A stretch of 64,000 nucleotides of DNA from Monocercomonoides exilis. Lineage: Eukaryota; Preaxostyla; Oxymonadida; Polymastigidae. Positions within the stretch are counted from its first letter, which is position 1; every line of letters begins with the position of its first letter. The position numbers and the translations under genes are program-made. Of the stretch, positions 43,171 through 54,838 are shown in pieces. The DNA is taken from NCBI GenBank assembly GCA_001643675.2, contig LSRY02000026.1, forward strand, positions 62,001 to 126,000. Direction: 5' to 3'. Below the pieces are notes generated by a model. The model did not search any database, was not told the DNA's origin, and saw only the letters and a program-made list of their open reading frames with translations.

Positions 43171-46100
43171 ATGTTTCTGACATTGGTATTTTTGCAAGTT
43201 GTGCTTTCCATATGTGCAGAAGGTGAAGTGAAAGAAGTGTTCGTTAAAAGTGGAGGAAACGGAACAAATGGAACATCAAATGACCCTATCGGAAAGATAA
43301 GTGATGCATATCAAAAGCTTAATGATACAAGTGCTGAACAATTGAACATAACAATTATAAAGCAAGATGATGGTCAACCTGCATTAGTAGCAGGAGTGAA
43401 TGAATTTGATAAAGATAAACCATTAATGATCCAAGGAAAACAAAATGAAAGTGCAAATGGGACTCCTGAGTTAGTGGAAATAAACTGTATATATCTTGCT
43501 GATGTAAATAATGAAAATGAAAACAAGGATCTGTTCACTTGTAAGCAAAATGTGACATTCAAGTTTCTGAAGTTTATATATCCGTTATCACTTGGAAATG
43601 CATCTAATGATGACAACACGTTGGCTATTATTCATTTGGTTGCAAATTCAGGGGGATCAACTCAAGTGTTGTCTGATCATTCATCCATGACAACAGAATC
43701 AAATAAACTATCACCTAATCTAACAATAAGCACTTGCCAATTTGTTCGTCCAACAGAAACAGAAACAGCCAATATTCATCTGGTGAAAGTGGATGAAGGT
43801 GAATTCAACATGGAGGCAGTATCTTTCAGTGATGATAACAACACTGCTAAGTTTTCAACCACTCCGTTTTTGTTTGACAAAGCAACAAAAGTCACATTGA
43901 TTGCATCGACATTGAATAACATAGAGTCGAGTGAAAGTGCAGTGGTGAAGATTGTGGGAAAAAGTGAAACAAAGATTGAAGTGAATGTCCATGGGTGTAC
44001 ATTTGCCAATTGCATATCAACAGAAAATGGAACTAATGCCACAAGTGGAGCATTGTATGTTGAAAGTGATCATTCAGAAAGTAAATTTAATATTTCAGAA
44101 AGTAAGCGATATTCAAATGCAAAAACAACATTTACTTCGTGTGAATGTGCCAATGGGAAATCAGGTGGGATATATCTGAAGATGTCAGCAATTTCAAGTG
44201 CAGATAATCTGATATGGTCTGAAGAAAATAAATTGACATTTACAAATTGCACAGCCGGATCAAAGAGTACGGGTTTGTATCTTGATGTGAAAAGTGAAAA
44301 GTACAAGGAAATTGCCGAAGAGATGAAAAAGAAATTTGCCAAAAACTATGTGGAAGGAACAAATGACTGGTTTGTTGCAGCGAAGGGAACAAATAGTGAG
44401 GATATTGATTTCACTGCAATATATTTTGATCCACATGAGGCATATGTTAAAAGTGGAGGAAGTGATGACGCAGCAGATGGAACAAAAGAAAAACCATTTA
44501 AAACAATAAAAGGAGCTAATGATTTATTGGATAAATCAAAAGGTCCAGGAGAATTTTCCATAAAAATAATGAAAAAAGGAGAAGAATCTGGACAAGAAGT
44601 TCTTAAAGCAGAAGCTGTGACATTCTCAAAAGAGACAGGAATTACGATCGAAGGAGTGGTAGAAGCAGAGGAAACTGGAAATGAAGCTGATACGAAAGTT
44701 GAGATAGATTGTAGCAATATTTCTGAAAGCGATTTATTCACCTGTCAAAAAACAGTGACATTCAAGAATTTGATATTCGATTTCAACTCAACATCTGGAC
44801 AAGTAACAGATCAATCTGAAGGAAATGAAGGAACTTATGCCTTGATTCATGCTGATTCAGTATCAACATCACTAACAATTGACACTTGTGATTTCAAGCA
44901 AACAACATCAACCAATACACGTGGGATGCTTTCAAATACAGGGGAAGAAATAAAAATCCATCTTGTGAAAGTGAGTGCAGGGACATTGATGATGAACATG
45001 GTCGAATGCACTTCTGAGAACGAAGTGAAATTTTCAGATACACCATTTTTGGTTGATGGAACAACAACAGCAGTCACGGCTGTTTCATTGACATCATTGA
45101 ATCTGAAGAAGATCACATCAAAGGGAAGTGCTGTTATGAAAATTGTTGGAAATACAGACACAGCTATTTCAGTGAATTTGGACACATGCTCATTCACAGA
45201 ATGCAAATCGGAAGATACAACAACAGATTCATGTGGAGCACTTTATGTGAAGAGCGAACATGCAGAAAGCACATTCTCCATTGGAAACACTGGGAAAACA
45301 ACATTTGAAAATTGCACATGTACAAAGGGGAAATCAGGAGCAATATGTCTGGAGATGAAAAATGCAACAAAAGCAGATGAACTGACATGGCCAGAAACAG
45401 GAACCAATTTAGAATTTACTGGATGCAAGGTTTCAGATTCAGATACAACTTCGAATGCTGAAAAGAACACAGGATTATATTTGGATGTACCAGTCAGCCT
45501 TCACAGAGACATGGCAATAGCGATGAAGAAAAGCTTTGCATCTGGATACAAGAAAAATGAAAATAAATGCTTTGTTGTTGCAAAAGGAACAGAGGATAGC
45601 TCTGAAGTTGATTTCACAGAAGTGTATTTTGATCCGAATACAAATGTGTATGTTAGTGAAGGAGCAACAGATGATAGCCAAGATGGATTAAGCTATGACA
45701 ACCCAAAGAAAAAACTGGATTCAGCATACAAATTATTTGGAGTGGGTGTTGGAGGAGAAAAGTTCAAGATCAACATCATCAAAACGAATAAATCATTCAA
45801 AGCTGCAGCTGTCACACTTGAGAAATTTTCATTGATAACGATTGTGGGTGTAACCAAAACAAATGGAGAAGAAACAGAAAAAGAAACAGAAGTGGAGATT
45901 GATTGTAATGTTAAATCAGAAAGTCATTTGTTCACATGCAAGAGTGAAGTTGAGTTCAGAGGAATATCCTTCTTGTTCCCATTGTCATTGGATGAGCCAG
46001 AGGAATCAAATACCGATCCACATTCATTGATTGTTGCAGATTGTGAAAGTGCTAAGTTGAGTATTGTGAACTGCAAATTTGTGAGACCAGAGCCAGTTGC

Positions 46101-46905
46101 ACTCAGTAATGTTGGAGAAATTGCCAAAATCCATCTTGTTAATGTGAAAGAAGGAGAACTTATAATGAGTGGAGTTGAATGCAAGGGTGATAATGAAGTG
46201 AACTTCCAAGAATCATTGTTTGATATTGAAAGTGCTTCTTTAGTCAAATTAGATACAGTTGAGATCAGCAAAGTGAGTGTGACAGATGGAGCAGCAATCA
46301 ACATCCAAGATGCAGCTGAAAAAGCATCGAGTGTTCAAATAGAAGGGTTGAGCATGGATGGAGTGAAATCATCGAAGGGATTGTGTGCAGGTGTTATGAT
46401 CAAGATGGTAGATGACAATTCGAAAGTGGAAATGGGAAGAGAAAAGAAATGTTCATTCAAATCGTGTGAAGCAGCAAGTGGAAAGGCAGGAGCTATTCTC
46501 ATTGAAGTGAAAGATGCAGTTGAGAATTTGAAACTTCCGGGTGAAGGCAAACTTGAGTTAGGTGACAACAAAGGGAAAGATTCATCGGTGGCATCACTGT
46601 GCATCATTGCTCCAGACTTTGATAAGTTCAGCCAACAGAAAGACGCCTTTGCATTTGCGAAGGACTACAACGACGACAACAAAGGATGGATTGTGGGGGC
46701 AACAGATGAAGAGGCTGCTCCTGAAGATGTGTATGAGAAATACCTGAAGGAGAAGAAAGATGAGCCAGAACCAGAAAAGAAGAAGATGATGAGTGCAGGG
46801 ACTGTGGTTGCTATTGTTGTTCCTATTGTGGTTGTGGTGGTAGTGGTGGTTGTTGTGATTATTGCAATTGTTGTAGTCAGGAAGAGAAGATCTCGGAACA
46901 ACTGA
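43171..46905 (+). CDS. three-module beta-helix surface protein with C-terminal membrane anchor
   Basis: Start chosen at the ATG at 43171 because it opens a signal peptide (MFLTLVFLQVVLSICA, likely cleaved before EGEVKE). About 1,244 residues, ending in TGA, uninterrupted. Three homologous modules of roughly 400 residues start near FVKSGGNGTNGTSND, YVKSGGSDDAADGTKEKPF and YVSEGATDDSQDGLSYDNP. Each repeats an EIDC...LFTC...VTFK/VEFR block, an IHLVxVxxG strand, and in the first two a SAVxKIVG segment with a Cys-containing CxFxxC turn. The C-terminus is acidic and Lys-rich, then a Val/Ile helix (about 24 residues, 46795-46878) and a short basic tail RKRRSRNN. It is a type I surface protein with no kinase tail, unlike the gene at 5.8 kb. 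Probable roles are adhesion or surface interaction; no direct evidence. Intronless. Confidence 0.88.
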   Translation: MFLTLVFLQVVLSICAEGEVKEVFVKSGGNGTNGTSNDPIGKISDAYQKLNDTSAEQLNITIIKQDDGQPALVAGVNEFDKDKPLMIQGKQNESANGTPELVEINCIYLADVNNENENKDLFTCKQNVTFKFLKFIYPLSLGNASNDDNTLAIIHLVANSGGSTQVLSDHSSMTTESNKLSPNLTISTCQFVRPTETETANIHLVKVDEGEFNMEAVSFSDDNNTAKFSTTPFLFDKATKVTLIASTLNNIESSESAVVKIVGKSETKIEVNVHGCTFANCISTENGTNATSGALYVESDHSESKFNISESKRYSNAKTTFTSCECANGKSGGIYLKMSAISSADNLIWSEENKLTFTNCTAGSKSTGLYLDVKSEKYKEIAEEMKKKFAKNYVEGTNDWFVAAKGTNSEDIDFTAIYFDPHEAYVKSGGSDDAADGTKEKPFKTIKGANDLLDKSKGPGEFSIKIMKKGEESGQEVLKAEAVTFSKETGITIEGVVEAEETGNEADTKVEIDCSNISESDLFTCQKTVTFKNLIFDFNSTSGQVTDQSEGNEGTYALIHADSVSTSLTIDTCDFKQTTSTNTRGMLSNTGEEIKIHLVKVSAGTLMMNMVECTSENEVKFSDTPFLVDGTTTAVTAVSLTSLNLKKITSKGSAVMKIVGNTDTAISVNLDTCSFTECKSEDTTTDSCGALYVKSEHAESTFSIGNTGKTTFENCTCTKGKSGAICLEMKNATKADELTWPETGTNLEFTGCKVSDSDTTSNAEKNTGLYLDVPVSLHRDMAIAMKKSFASGYKKNENKCFVVAKGTEDSSEVDFTEVYFDPNTNVYVSEGATDDSQDGLSYDNPKKKLDSAYKLFGVGVGGEKFKINIIKTNKSFKAAAVTLEKFSLITIVGVTKTNGEETEKETEVEIDCNVKSESHLFTCKSEVEFRGISFLFPLSLDEPEESNTDPHSLIVADCESAKLSIVNCKFVRPEPVALSNVGEIAKIHLVNVKEGELIMSGVECKGDNEVNFQESLFDIESASLVKLDTVEISKVSVTDGAAINIQDAAEKASSVQIEGLSMDGVKSSKGLCAGVMIKMVDDNSKVEMGREKKCSFKSCEAASGKAGAILIEVKDAVENLKLPGEGKLELGDNKGKDSSVASLCIIAPDFDKFSQQKDAFAFAKDYNDDNKGWIVGATDEEAAPEDVYEKYLKEKKDEPEPEKKKMMSAGTVVAIVVPIVVVVVVVVVVIIAIVVVRKRRSRNN

Positions 46906-47785
46906 AAAATAAATGGAGGAGTGCAGTCAGTGATTGTTGTTTATGCATATTGACAAAGAAAAGTGACACTCTTATTATTATTTTTATTTTTTCTATTTTG
47001 ATTTTATTCATTAGTAAAACCAGTTAAGCTGATGTTATGTATTTTTTATTTTTATGCTTGTTTGTTGTCACTAAATGAGCCATATTAAGTATTTTTTTTG
47101 TTTTTTATTTAAATTTTTTAATTTTTATTATTAAGTTTCGTTACACATAATATTTCTATGGTGCAACGTCATGCACTATTTTCATCATCAAGGCTTTATT
47201 CGGTCCTTGATGAATATATTAGAGTAAGTTGTTTTTTTGTTGTCTTTTTATTTTTTTTCATAATAATATTATCATCATCACTCATTTGTTATTCACTTTT
47301 GCTCCTTTGAAAAAAAATAGTATTTTGATAATCAATTTTTTTCGTGATAATATTAATATAAAGAACGTTAACATTTATTGATTTATTATTTTCATAAATA
47401 AATAATTTTTGAAACACAAATTTTGAAAGTTAATAAGCATTGATGTGGAACAACTTATTCAGTAAAAAATTGTTTGTATCAAGTTTTTATTGGTGCCTGC
47501 TTCATTATAAGATCCAAAAATTTAATTTTTTCATTATTTTGATAAACACTACATGAGAAAAATTGGAACGAGCTCACAAACGGTTCTGCAATATCAAAAA
47601 CAATGTTCTATTTTTTGTTGTTTTCTTTATCAATTAATGAATACAGATCGAGATACTGTTTTTATTTTTATTTTTATTTTTATTTTTATTTTTATTTTTT
47701 TATTTTTTTATTTTTATTTTTTTTTTTTTTTTCAAAAAAGGAAATAAAACCATTTATAAATATTCCATTATTTTATTTTTTATTA
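46906..47785. other. intergenic, AT-rich simple sequence
   Basis: Contains (TTTTTA)n at about 47660-47720 and a T run at 47720-47732, just left of the Tc1/mariner-pogo element. No gene. Confidence 0.5.
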
Positions 47786-47822
47786 CCGTTAGTGCCAAAG
47801 CCGATCCTTGGTGCGAAACCCG
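47786..47822 (+). repeat. left terminal inverted repeat of the pogo-type element
   Basis: 37 bp; pairs with 50289-50325 with four mismatches. Confidence 0.85.
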
Positions 47823-48246
47823 ATCCTTTTAAATATGCTGATATCGAAATATTTGAAAATAAATTCTCATCAATGCAATTAAAAAAATAAAAACATGATA
47901 AATTTACACAATAATCATCATTAATCCATATTTTGCAAAGAAGAAATTACAACTCCATGAAATGATTAATGAAATAAAAAAGAAAGAATATCATTTCAAT
48001 TTCTTACACAAGGAAAAAATAATATCATATTTGAGTTATAGAAAGAAATTGACACAAAAAACGATGATAAATATCAAGTAATGCAAAAAGTTGTAACGAA
48101 AAACAGTTATTGGGATTTTCAATTCGATCATGACCCATATAACATGAGCAACAAAACATATCTCTCTCCTCTTCAACTTCATCGCGAACTTGCATCCAGC
48201 AAATATCGTTCCATTCCTTCAACAATGAAAAAAAATATTTTCAATT

Positions 48247-50062
48247 CGAAATGATTATTCACTGAAATGGCAAACTGCTGTGAATGAAAAACTTAAATCC
48301 AAAGGAGCTTGGTTCATGGGAATCAAAGCGCAAAAGGAAGGAAGGGATATTGGAGTTGATGGGCATCCTTTAACAATTTATTAACGACAGCTCGAAATAA
48401 TAGAAAATCAAGTTCTTGTGAAGTTGTCAGAACAGGAAACTGTTAGAGTTCATGACGTTCAAAACATGATTTGATTCGTTTTTGACTTTTTTTTTTAATT
48501 ATTCATTATTTTGAGTGCGTGGACATTCTCGAAAAGGATTCAACAGATGAAAACGAGCTAAGAAAAACAAACGTAAAATATGCATGCAAGTTGTTTAAAA
48601 GGAGTGAAATTATACATGCAACAGTATCGAGACCTAATGAGTTATCAAAAATAGCAGCTCAATCTCCAGAGAATGTGAGACAATGGTTTGGAGAATTGTT
48701 GGACGTTATTTGCAAGAATTTCATTGGTTCATTGCGAATATTTTAAATTGTTGAATCTTCGTTGAATTTGAGTGAACGCACAAGCAAACTTGTTGTTTGT
48801 CTAAAAAATCATATTCTGCCTGCTTCAACAGCTCCTCTAAAAGTGCCAAATTAAAAGTTGTGCTTATGTGTATGTGCGGATGGATCCTCTCCAAGAAAAT
48901 TTCTTCTTTGTCAGATGAAAAGTTTACCACAAGAATTTTCTAAACTTACGTCTATCGATATTGAAGTTCTTCCTTCCTCATCTGGATGGATTACCGAAAA
49001 AAAAATTTTTTTTGAAGAATCATGATCAATAGCTGGATTTCCTGGATCGTGTTCAAAGTTAAGCCAACCACTACACATAAAGCCCTGTTCTTGATGGATA
49101 ATCATATTTCTCATACAGATGATTCTGTTTCAAGATCGGCTGAGGAACACAACATAATAATAAAATTCTTTCATCCCAACATGACTCATCTTTTACAGCC
49201 ATGTGATTCATGCATCTTCTCTCGTTTGAAAACAACGCTTTATAACAAATTTCTAATTCCTTCTCCGTTTTCAATCCATTCATACAGAGCATCACTTGCG
49301 GACACTCTCCCTGAAGCAGTAGCTGCAGCAACAAAGCCTTCCACAATCAAATCAGCGTTCATTAAAAGTGGGGTTTGGCCAGTTGCGGAAGCCCCAGTTT
49401 TGGATCGAATATCTGGATCTCCAATACAAATTCAAAAATGCAATTCAAAAACTTCTGTTTCATCCCGAGATTGGAGAGAAGAGTTGTTTGGGAAATATTC
49501 TCCTCAAATCGACAAACAATTGTCTTCTTCACAATCTTCAAAGCATTCATCTGTGAAAGATTCTGCAATAACAAAAGAACCGACAACATTGATCGTTAAT
49601 CACAGAAAATTTTCGACAAACGAAAATTCCATTGAAGGAAAAACATCAAAAGAAGCTAATGAGATGGATGAATCTGAGCTAATGAAACAAATTGAATCAA
49701 CAAAAGAGCATTTGCATTTTTTTCAAAAGCAGCTTGCGAAAATTGGAAAACCAACTTCATCTTCTTCTGAAAAGAAACGAAAGAATAAACATAGTCGACA
49801 AGAACTTAATGAATTGATGATTATAGAACCTGCAAAGGAAAAAAAGGCTTCGAGAAAAAATGCAAAGAGAATGATTGAAATACTTAAAGACGATGAAAAA
49901 GAAGTGAAATCAACTTCAAAAAATGAAAACAGAGATTTTGATCACCCTCCCAGAGAAATTTCTCCTTCATTAAATTCGAAAGAGAAACGCATTAGAGAAA
50001 CATACTACAGTAAATACAACTGCAGTATAAAACTCCAGTCTTCACACCATCTTGATGAATAA
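48247..50062 (+). pseudogene. pogo/Tigger-type DDE transposase, broken
   Basis: The DDE core is in the long 3' frame (49022-50062): HKALFLMDNHISH carries the second catalytic Asp, and FFHPNMTHLLQPCDSCIFSR matches the P-N-x-T-H-x-L-Q-P-x-D box of pogo/CENP-B transposases. Upstream, 48260-48470 reads like the N-terminal helix-turn-helix region (KAQKEGRDIGVDGHPLTIY, a TAA, then RQLEIIENQVLVKLSEQETV). 48519-48746 adds SPENVRQWFGELLDVICKN and GSLRIF, where the family has its IFNVDE box. Here a TAA follows IF and the expected Asp region reads IVESS. SSSGWITEK occurs at about 48975, then a frameshift near the A9/T9 run at 48998-49015. The tail is Lys/Ser-rich. Several stops and at least one shift indicate a dead copy. 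Confidence 0.75.
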
Positions 50063-50288
50063 ATTTGAAGTTTTCTTTTATTGGAATTACTTCATATCGA
50101 TTATTTTTAACCATTCCAATAATAAAACAAAAACAAAATGTATTTTCTTTGTTAATTATTTCATTTGATAATTACTAAATATGTTGCCAAATACCTGGTT
50201 CCAACGAATAGTTAAATACATTTTGCTTTTTGTTGAAGAAATATTAGACAACTTCGTAAAATGATCGCATTCTCTCTCTCTTTTGGTT

Positions 50289-50325
50289 CGGGTTTCGCAC
50301 CAAGGATCTGCTTTGGTACTGACTG
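50289..50325 (-). repeat. right terminal inverted repeat of the pogo-type element
   Basis: Partner of 47786-47822. Confidence 0.85.
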
Positions 50326-50447
50326 TATTTTGTGAATAGAATAAAAAAGAAAAATATAATTTTGGAGTTTCAAAAATTGAAAAATATAAAGATTGAAAAT
50401 TGAAAAAGACAGTTTTTGAGTCGCAAAATATAATAAAATAAATCTGG

Positions 50448-51901
50448 TTAAGCATTCACAAAATAATTTGAAATATCTAACGATAATTCATTATGGAAAC
50501 TTTCGTTGAGAGAATCAAATATTTCATAAATACCAGTGATGGTATCTTCGTATCCTTCTTCTTCCATCCTTTCAAATATCTCCATTTTCATTGTCTTTCT
50601 TTTAACTTCTTCCATTTCATCATCCTCCTTTTCTTTCAATCGATTTGAAACATTCGTAAAGAATTGCAAGCAATAAAATAACATTCTATCATCCACTGTT
50701 CGTCGCTGCATCTCCTCCAAAACAGCATCTACTGCTCCACTTTTCAGAAAGTCATCAATTTCCACATTTCTATTTTCTGAGGCACTTCTCAAGGAATAAA
50801 TGCACCATCTCCGAATTTCTCCTTGATTATCTTTTGCTATTCGAAATATCTGAACAATACTTCCGATAAGCCCTGAGCATTCTTCATTCCACAATTGACA
50901 ACTGCTAATAAAAATCTCAAGTGTTTGGATCCATCTCCGAATTACAAGCACTTCATTCGCCTCTTCTTTGCTCATTTCCTCAAATTTATTCTTCCAATTC
51001 AAGCACTTTGTTAGCTCTTCCAGTTCTCTTGCTGCCTCTCTTCCGAAATGCAGCTCATTCACAATAGCATCTTCCAAGAATCCATTGGTGGAAAATCTAT
51101 ATATAAAAAATTGCCAAGCAGACTGAAAGGCAAGTTTTGAAAGATTTCTGCGTTTCTGTTGATGTTTGATGACTTCTGTTATTTCCTTCAAATATAGTTC
51201 TTGTTTCATTTCCTAATCAGAAATAAGAAGGGAAAAAAGCAAGCATAATAAAAATGAAACAGAAATGCTCATACATAATATCCCATTTCGCTTAAAGCCA
51301 GCAAAGCCATTTCATTTTCTTTTCGAGTCTCCTCGCTTTCCTCTTTCTTTGAGGCAGCTTTCAGAAGGCAAGGCATACAGATTGAAATCGATTCCAACGA
51401 AATCCATCCGTTCAGAAAAACACAGCATTCGCAAAGATCAGTTAGTAAATATTCATCCTTTTCTTCGCTTTTCTTCTTATTTTCAATGGCAATCATCTTC
51501 TCAAATCTATCATCCATTGAAGATGTTTTAGAGCTATAAATCCATATATTTTTCATCGCAATGCAATATCCAGCATGTTTCAGCAGCAAAATTGTATTTT
51601 CTATTGACATTTTCTTTTCTTCAATCATTTTGTCCATTTTGTTGAACAGCTCTATTGTGAAAACAGAATCGAATTCTTCTTCATTCATTCCATTAACTAT
51701 TTCATTCAATTCTTCAATTTTCTGTTTCTGTTCTTCATTTTCGTAAATTTCAAGCTCAGAAAACAAATCTTCCATAAATTTATTAATTACCGAAACGCTG
51801 AACATTCAAAAAATAGAAAAAATTCACAAACTTGAAATTTTATCTTCAAGAGACGGCTCCTGGATATCATTATTGGATTTTCCTTTATTACTCATTTCCA
51901 T
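50448..51901 (-). CDS. ARM-like paralog ii, three exons, apparently intact
   Basis: Model: exon 1 51901-51832, exon 2 51768-51275, exon 3 51212-50448; 1,329 nt, 442 residues plus TAA. Intron 1 (63 bp, GTTTGTG...GGAAG) and intron 2 (62 bp, GTATGAG...GATTAG) fall at the same positions and phases as in the other two copies. The N-terminus has DIQEPSLEDKIS, the IQEP core being shared with paralog iii. Exon 2 encodes ELFNKMDKMIEEKKMSIENT and LLTDLCECCVFL; exon 3 encodes AFQSAWQFF, VNELHFGREAARELEEL and MEEEGYEDTITGIYEIFDSL. The product is an acidic, all-helical protein that fits ARM/HEAT-like folding. I know this as a kind of expanded hypothetical family in oxymonads, with no known function. The right end of the pogo-type element lies about 120 bp downstream of its stop. 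Confidence 0.82.
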
Positions 51902-53829
51902 TCTGTCTATTATTAGCAAAGATCAATTTGCAGCAAAATTTCAAATGAAAAACAGAAAAGCAATAACAAAATACATTGATGATTGTTGACAAAACAAAGA
52001 TAAAAGCCAAACTCAATTCCTTTGTCTTGTAAAAATTTGTGGAAAAAAATCACAAAGAAGCCAACGATATGGGCTAAATTGAGTCAAAGACGAAAGAGTT
52101 TAATTTCTGTCTGATCGAACCAACAATAATTCATTTCATGGAAATGGATAGATTTTCGATTGAAAACTTTGAACATGTTGGGATATATTCCACATATAGT
52201 TGACATCAAATATCATAATTTTTCTATTTTAACATTCTGAGTGGAACAAAGAAGGGGATATTTGGTGCTTTTTTGAACTTTACAAAAAAGTGACAAAAAA
52301 GAAGCAGTTTGTTTATTAATGTGTGCACACTTCATTCTCCTCCAAATTAAAATTCAAACATAAATATTACACTTATTTCCCTCACATTTGGAGTTATCTG
52401 GAAGCTTTCTTTGTCAGAAATGATTTTTTCTGTTATTTCAAAGTGTTTGCAAGTTTCTGCGCATATTTCAAATTTTATGTGTTGAAAAAAAATTTTGATA
52501 TATCAGGATGATTTTGTTATTTGTTCGTTTCTAGAGTGGGCCATCCAGGCAGAACGAAGATTGATGGAGGGAATCAAGCTTTCAACAATTCGCAGTTTTT
52601 TTGATGATTGGGCGCATGATTACTGAACGCATAATGGAGCAACATCAAGGCAACAATGGACAGCATCGTTTATCGAGCATTGAAAGAGATTCTATTACAA
52701 AAGGCTTAGAGGATGAGAGAAGATGAACAAAACTCGAGATGGCAAAAGAAGATTGATGCGAAATGCTAAATCAAGCTCATACGGAATTTTGAGTAAGTTT
52801 AAATCTGTCAAAAACTTCATGGTGATGCCGCTTAATGTGTATTTATCGGTAAAGACGCTTGTTGCATTTTGTTGAAAGTCATCATTTTTGGTCGTTTTGA
52901 TGGTTATTGTTGATTCGACAATTTCGGCGTGGATTTCAAGACAAAGGATGAAGCAAATCGAACAATGTCGAAATGAATCTGACAAAACGGAACAGACTAC
53001 GATTGAGGTATTTGATCAAATGAAGATGAATTATCCAAATAAAGTTGTATTTTTGCTATATTTTTTTAAAAAAATAATTATTAAAGAAAGAAAGACAGAA
53101 AGAAATCATTCAAAATGAAAATAAATCGAACTTTTTCAGCAATGATAATTTTATATTTTATCTTTCCGATTTTCTTTCTCTTTTTTTATTAATTCTTTCA
53201 CAATTTGTTGATATAATTTTTTTCAAGCTTCTTTGAAATTTCTCTTAAAATCGATTTTGTATTCAGATTTTCTTCATAACAATCGAATGCATCGCTCAGC
53301 TGCATGCCGATGCATTCACACTCACCATGCTCATTTCCCTGAACCTCTGTCAGCATCTGCCTTTTGAAAGTGTTTGTCTTGTTTCCTTCGACAAGCACAA
53401 CTCAGCCACTCAGATACATATTGGATGGTATGTCATCATCGCTGAACAGCATCTGAATGGAAAAGAGTGACATCAAATAGAATGGAGATTGTGCTTCAGT
53501 CAGCTAGTCTGCTGAGTCTGCTAACAGATGCGAAGGGGAAGGAGAAAAAGAAGAAGAAGAAGAAGAAGAGAATAGAGTTATTAAGCCGTTTGGAATGAGA
53601 GCGGAGGAAATGGAGGGAGTTGAGGGAAGGAAATGAAGAAAAAGAAGAGAAAGATTAATTACGATCATCACCAACTATTTTACAACTTCTTCTTCTTATT
53701 GTTACTCTCATCTAACCTCCTTAATCCACCTCTCTCGCTTCTCCTTCATCAGTCATTTTCCTTTTCCTCTTCCCATCCTCCACAGCATCACCCTCTCTTC
53801 CCCAATACATTCCCACGTTCTCCTCTTCT
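51902..53829. other. intergenic; possible debris of an ABCC membrane domain
   Basis: No intact gene. A plus-strand peptide at about 53300-53350 (HADAFTLTMLISLNLCQHLP) resembles the last helix of an ABCC membrane domain and lies at the right distance upstream of the nucleotide-binding-domain relic. A frame at 52888-53118 has a hydrophobic start (VVLMVIVDSTISAW). These links are weak. Confidence 0.3.
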
Positions 53830-54650
53830 TCCCTTTTGGCTGTGGCAAGTCAGAACTGCTTGCGTCAATTCTGGGAGAGACAATCTGTTTGGAAGGAAAA
53901 GAGTTATTAGAGAGTGAAGGTGGCTGATGTGCCTCGGGTGTGTAGGTTAGAAAGTATAAAAGAAAATTATTTTTTATAAATTATTTTATATTTTGAATTT
54001 TTTCATATATTTCTAAAACAATGATAAACTTCTTGTACATCATTTCTTTTATTGAACTGATTCTTTTCCTTCTCCTTATAATATTCATCGTATGCCCATC
54101 CCTCTCTCTTTCTCATTCAGATTCCCTTCATCTTCAGCAACACTGTTAAATCCAACATCCTCTTCCACATTCCCTTTGACCCCGTCCGCTACGCTCGTGC
54201 CATTCAATCAAACTGTCTGGAACAAGACTTGTCTATTCTTCCCTTCGGAAATGAAGCAGAAGTGTGCGAAAGAGGATACCACCTGTCTGGCGAACAGCGT
54301 GTGAGGATATCTCTTGCGCAGGCAGTCTATTCATCAGATGAGGTGTTTGTGTTGGATGACATTTTTTGTGGGTGTTAAATGAGCAATGTTAAGAAGATGA
54401 TAGTGAACAAATTGCAATCAATCATCTGCTTTAAATATAAGACTATCTTGTCATCACACACCACACGAAATATCTGCCTTATTTTGGTACAGTAATTGTG
54501 ATGGAGAAATACTGAAGAATCAGAAAGACAGGGAAGGCAGAGGAGTTTAAGGGGATTGTGAAGGAGATTGGCGTGTTGGTTGAGGAGAATGAAGATGGTA
54601 TTGAAGAAGAAGAGGTGGAAGGAGAAAGGGAAAACACGAAAGATGATTAT
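53830..54650 (+). pseudogene. ABCC (MRP)-type transporter nucleotide-binding-domain relic
   Basis: A Walker A exon at 53830-53915 encodes FGCGKSELLASILGE. After an intron-like gap ending TCATTCAG at 54120, the frame from 54121 reads IPFIFSNTVKSNILF, FDPVRYARAIQSNCLEQDL, ERGYHLSGEQRVRISLAQA (signature LSGEQ in place of LSGGQ) and VFVLDDIFCG (Walker B). A TAA follows at 54376-54378, and a shifted frame continues with KTI...SSHT and DYLVITHHTKYLPYFGTVIV (the H-loop region). The order and spacing match nucleotide-binding domain 1 of ABCC transporters, which export conjugates using ATP. Stops, a frameshift and missing flanks mark it as a dead fragment. Confidence 0.75.
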
Positions 54651-54699
54651 TAAAGCAAATGCGATGAGAAGAATAAAATTTCAATTGATGTTTCTTCAT

Positions 54700-54797
54700 C
54701 ATCATCATCATCTTCTTCTTCTTCTCCTCCTCCTTCTTCTCCTTCTTCTCCTTCTTCTCCTTCTTCTCCTTCTTCTCCTTCTCCTTCTCCTTCTCCT

Positions 54798-54828
<31 letters not shown>

Positions 54829-54838
54829 TTTTTTTTTC
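54700..54838. repeat. TCATCATC/TTCTCC/CT/T simple-sequence block
   Basis: Successive runs: (TCA)n at 54698-54711, (TTCTCC)n at about 54735-54800, (CT)n at 54800-54820, then a T run of about 17. It directly follows the ABCC relic. Confidence 0.9.

Larger units (their letters stand above)
47786..50325 (+). mobile_element. Tc1/mariner-pogo-type DNA transposon, decayed
   Basis: Terminal inverted repeats 47786-47822 and 50289-50325 match at 33 of 37 positions (core CCAAAGC.GATCCTTGGTGCGAAACCCG), with CAGT-type ends and TA flanking both (47784-47785, 50326-50327). Between them lies a pogo/Tigger-like transposase frame. TA duplication and CAGT ends are diagnostic of the superfamily. Confidence 0.85.
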
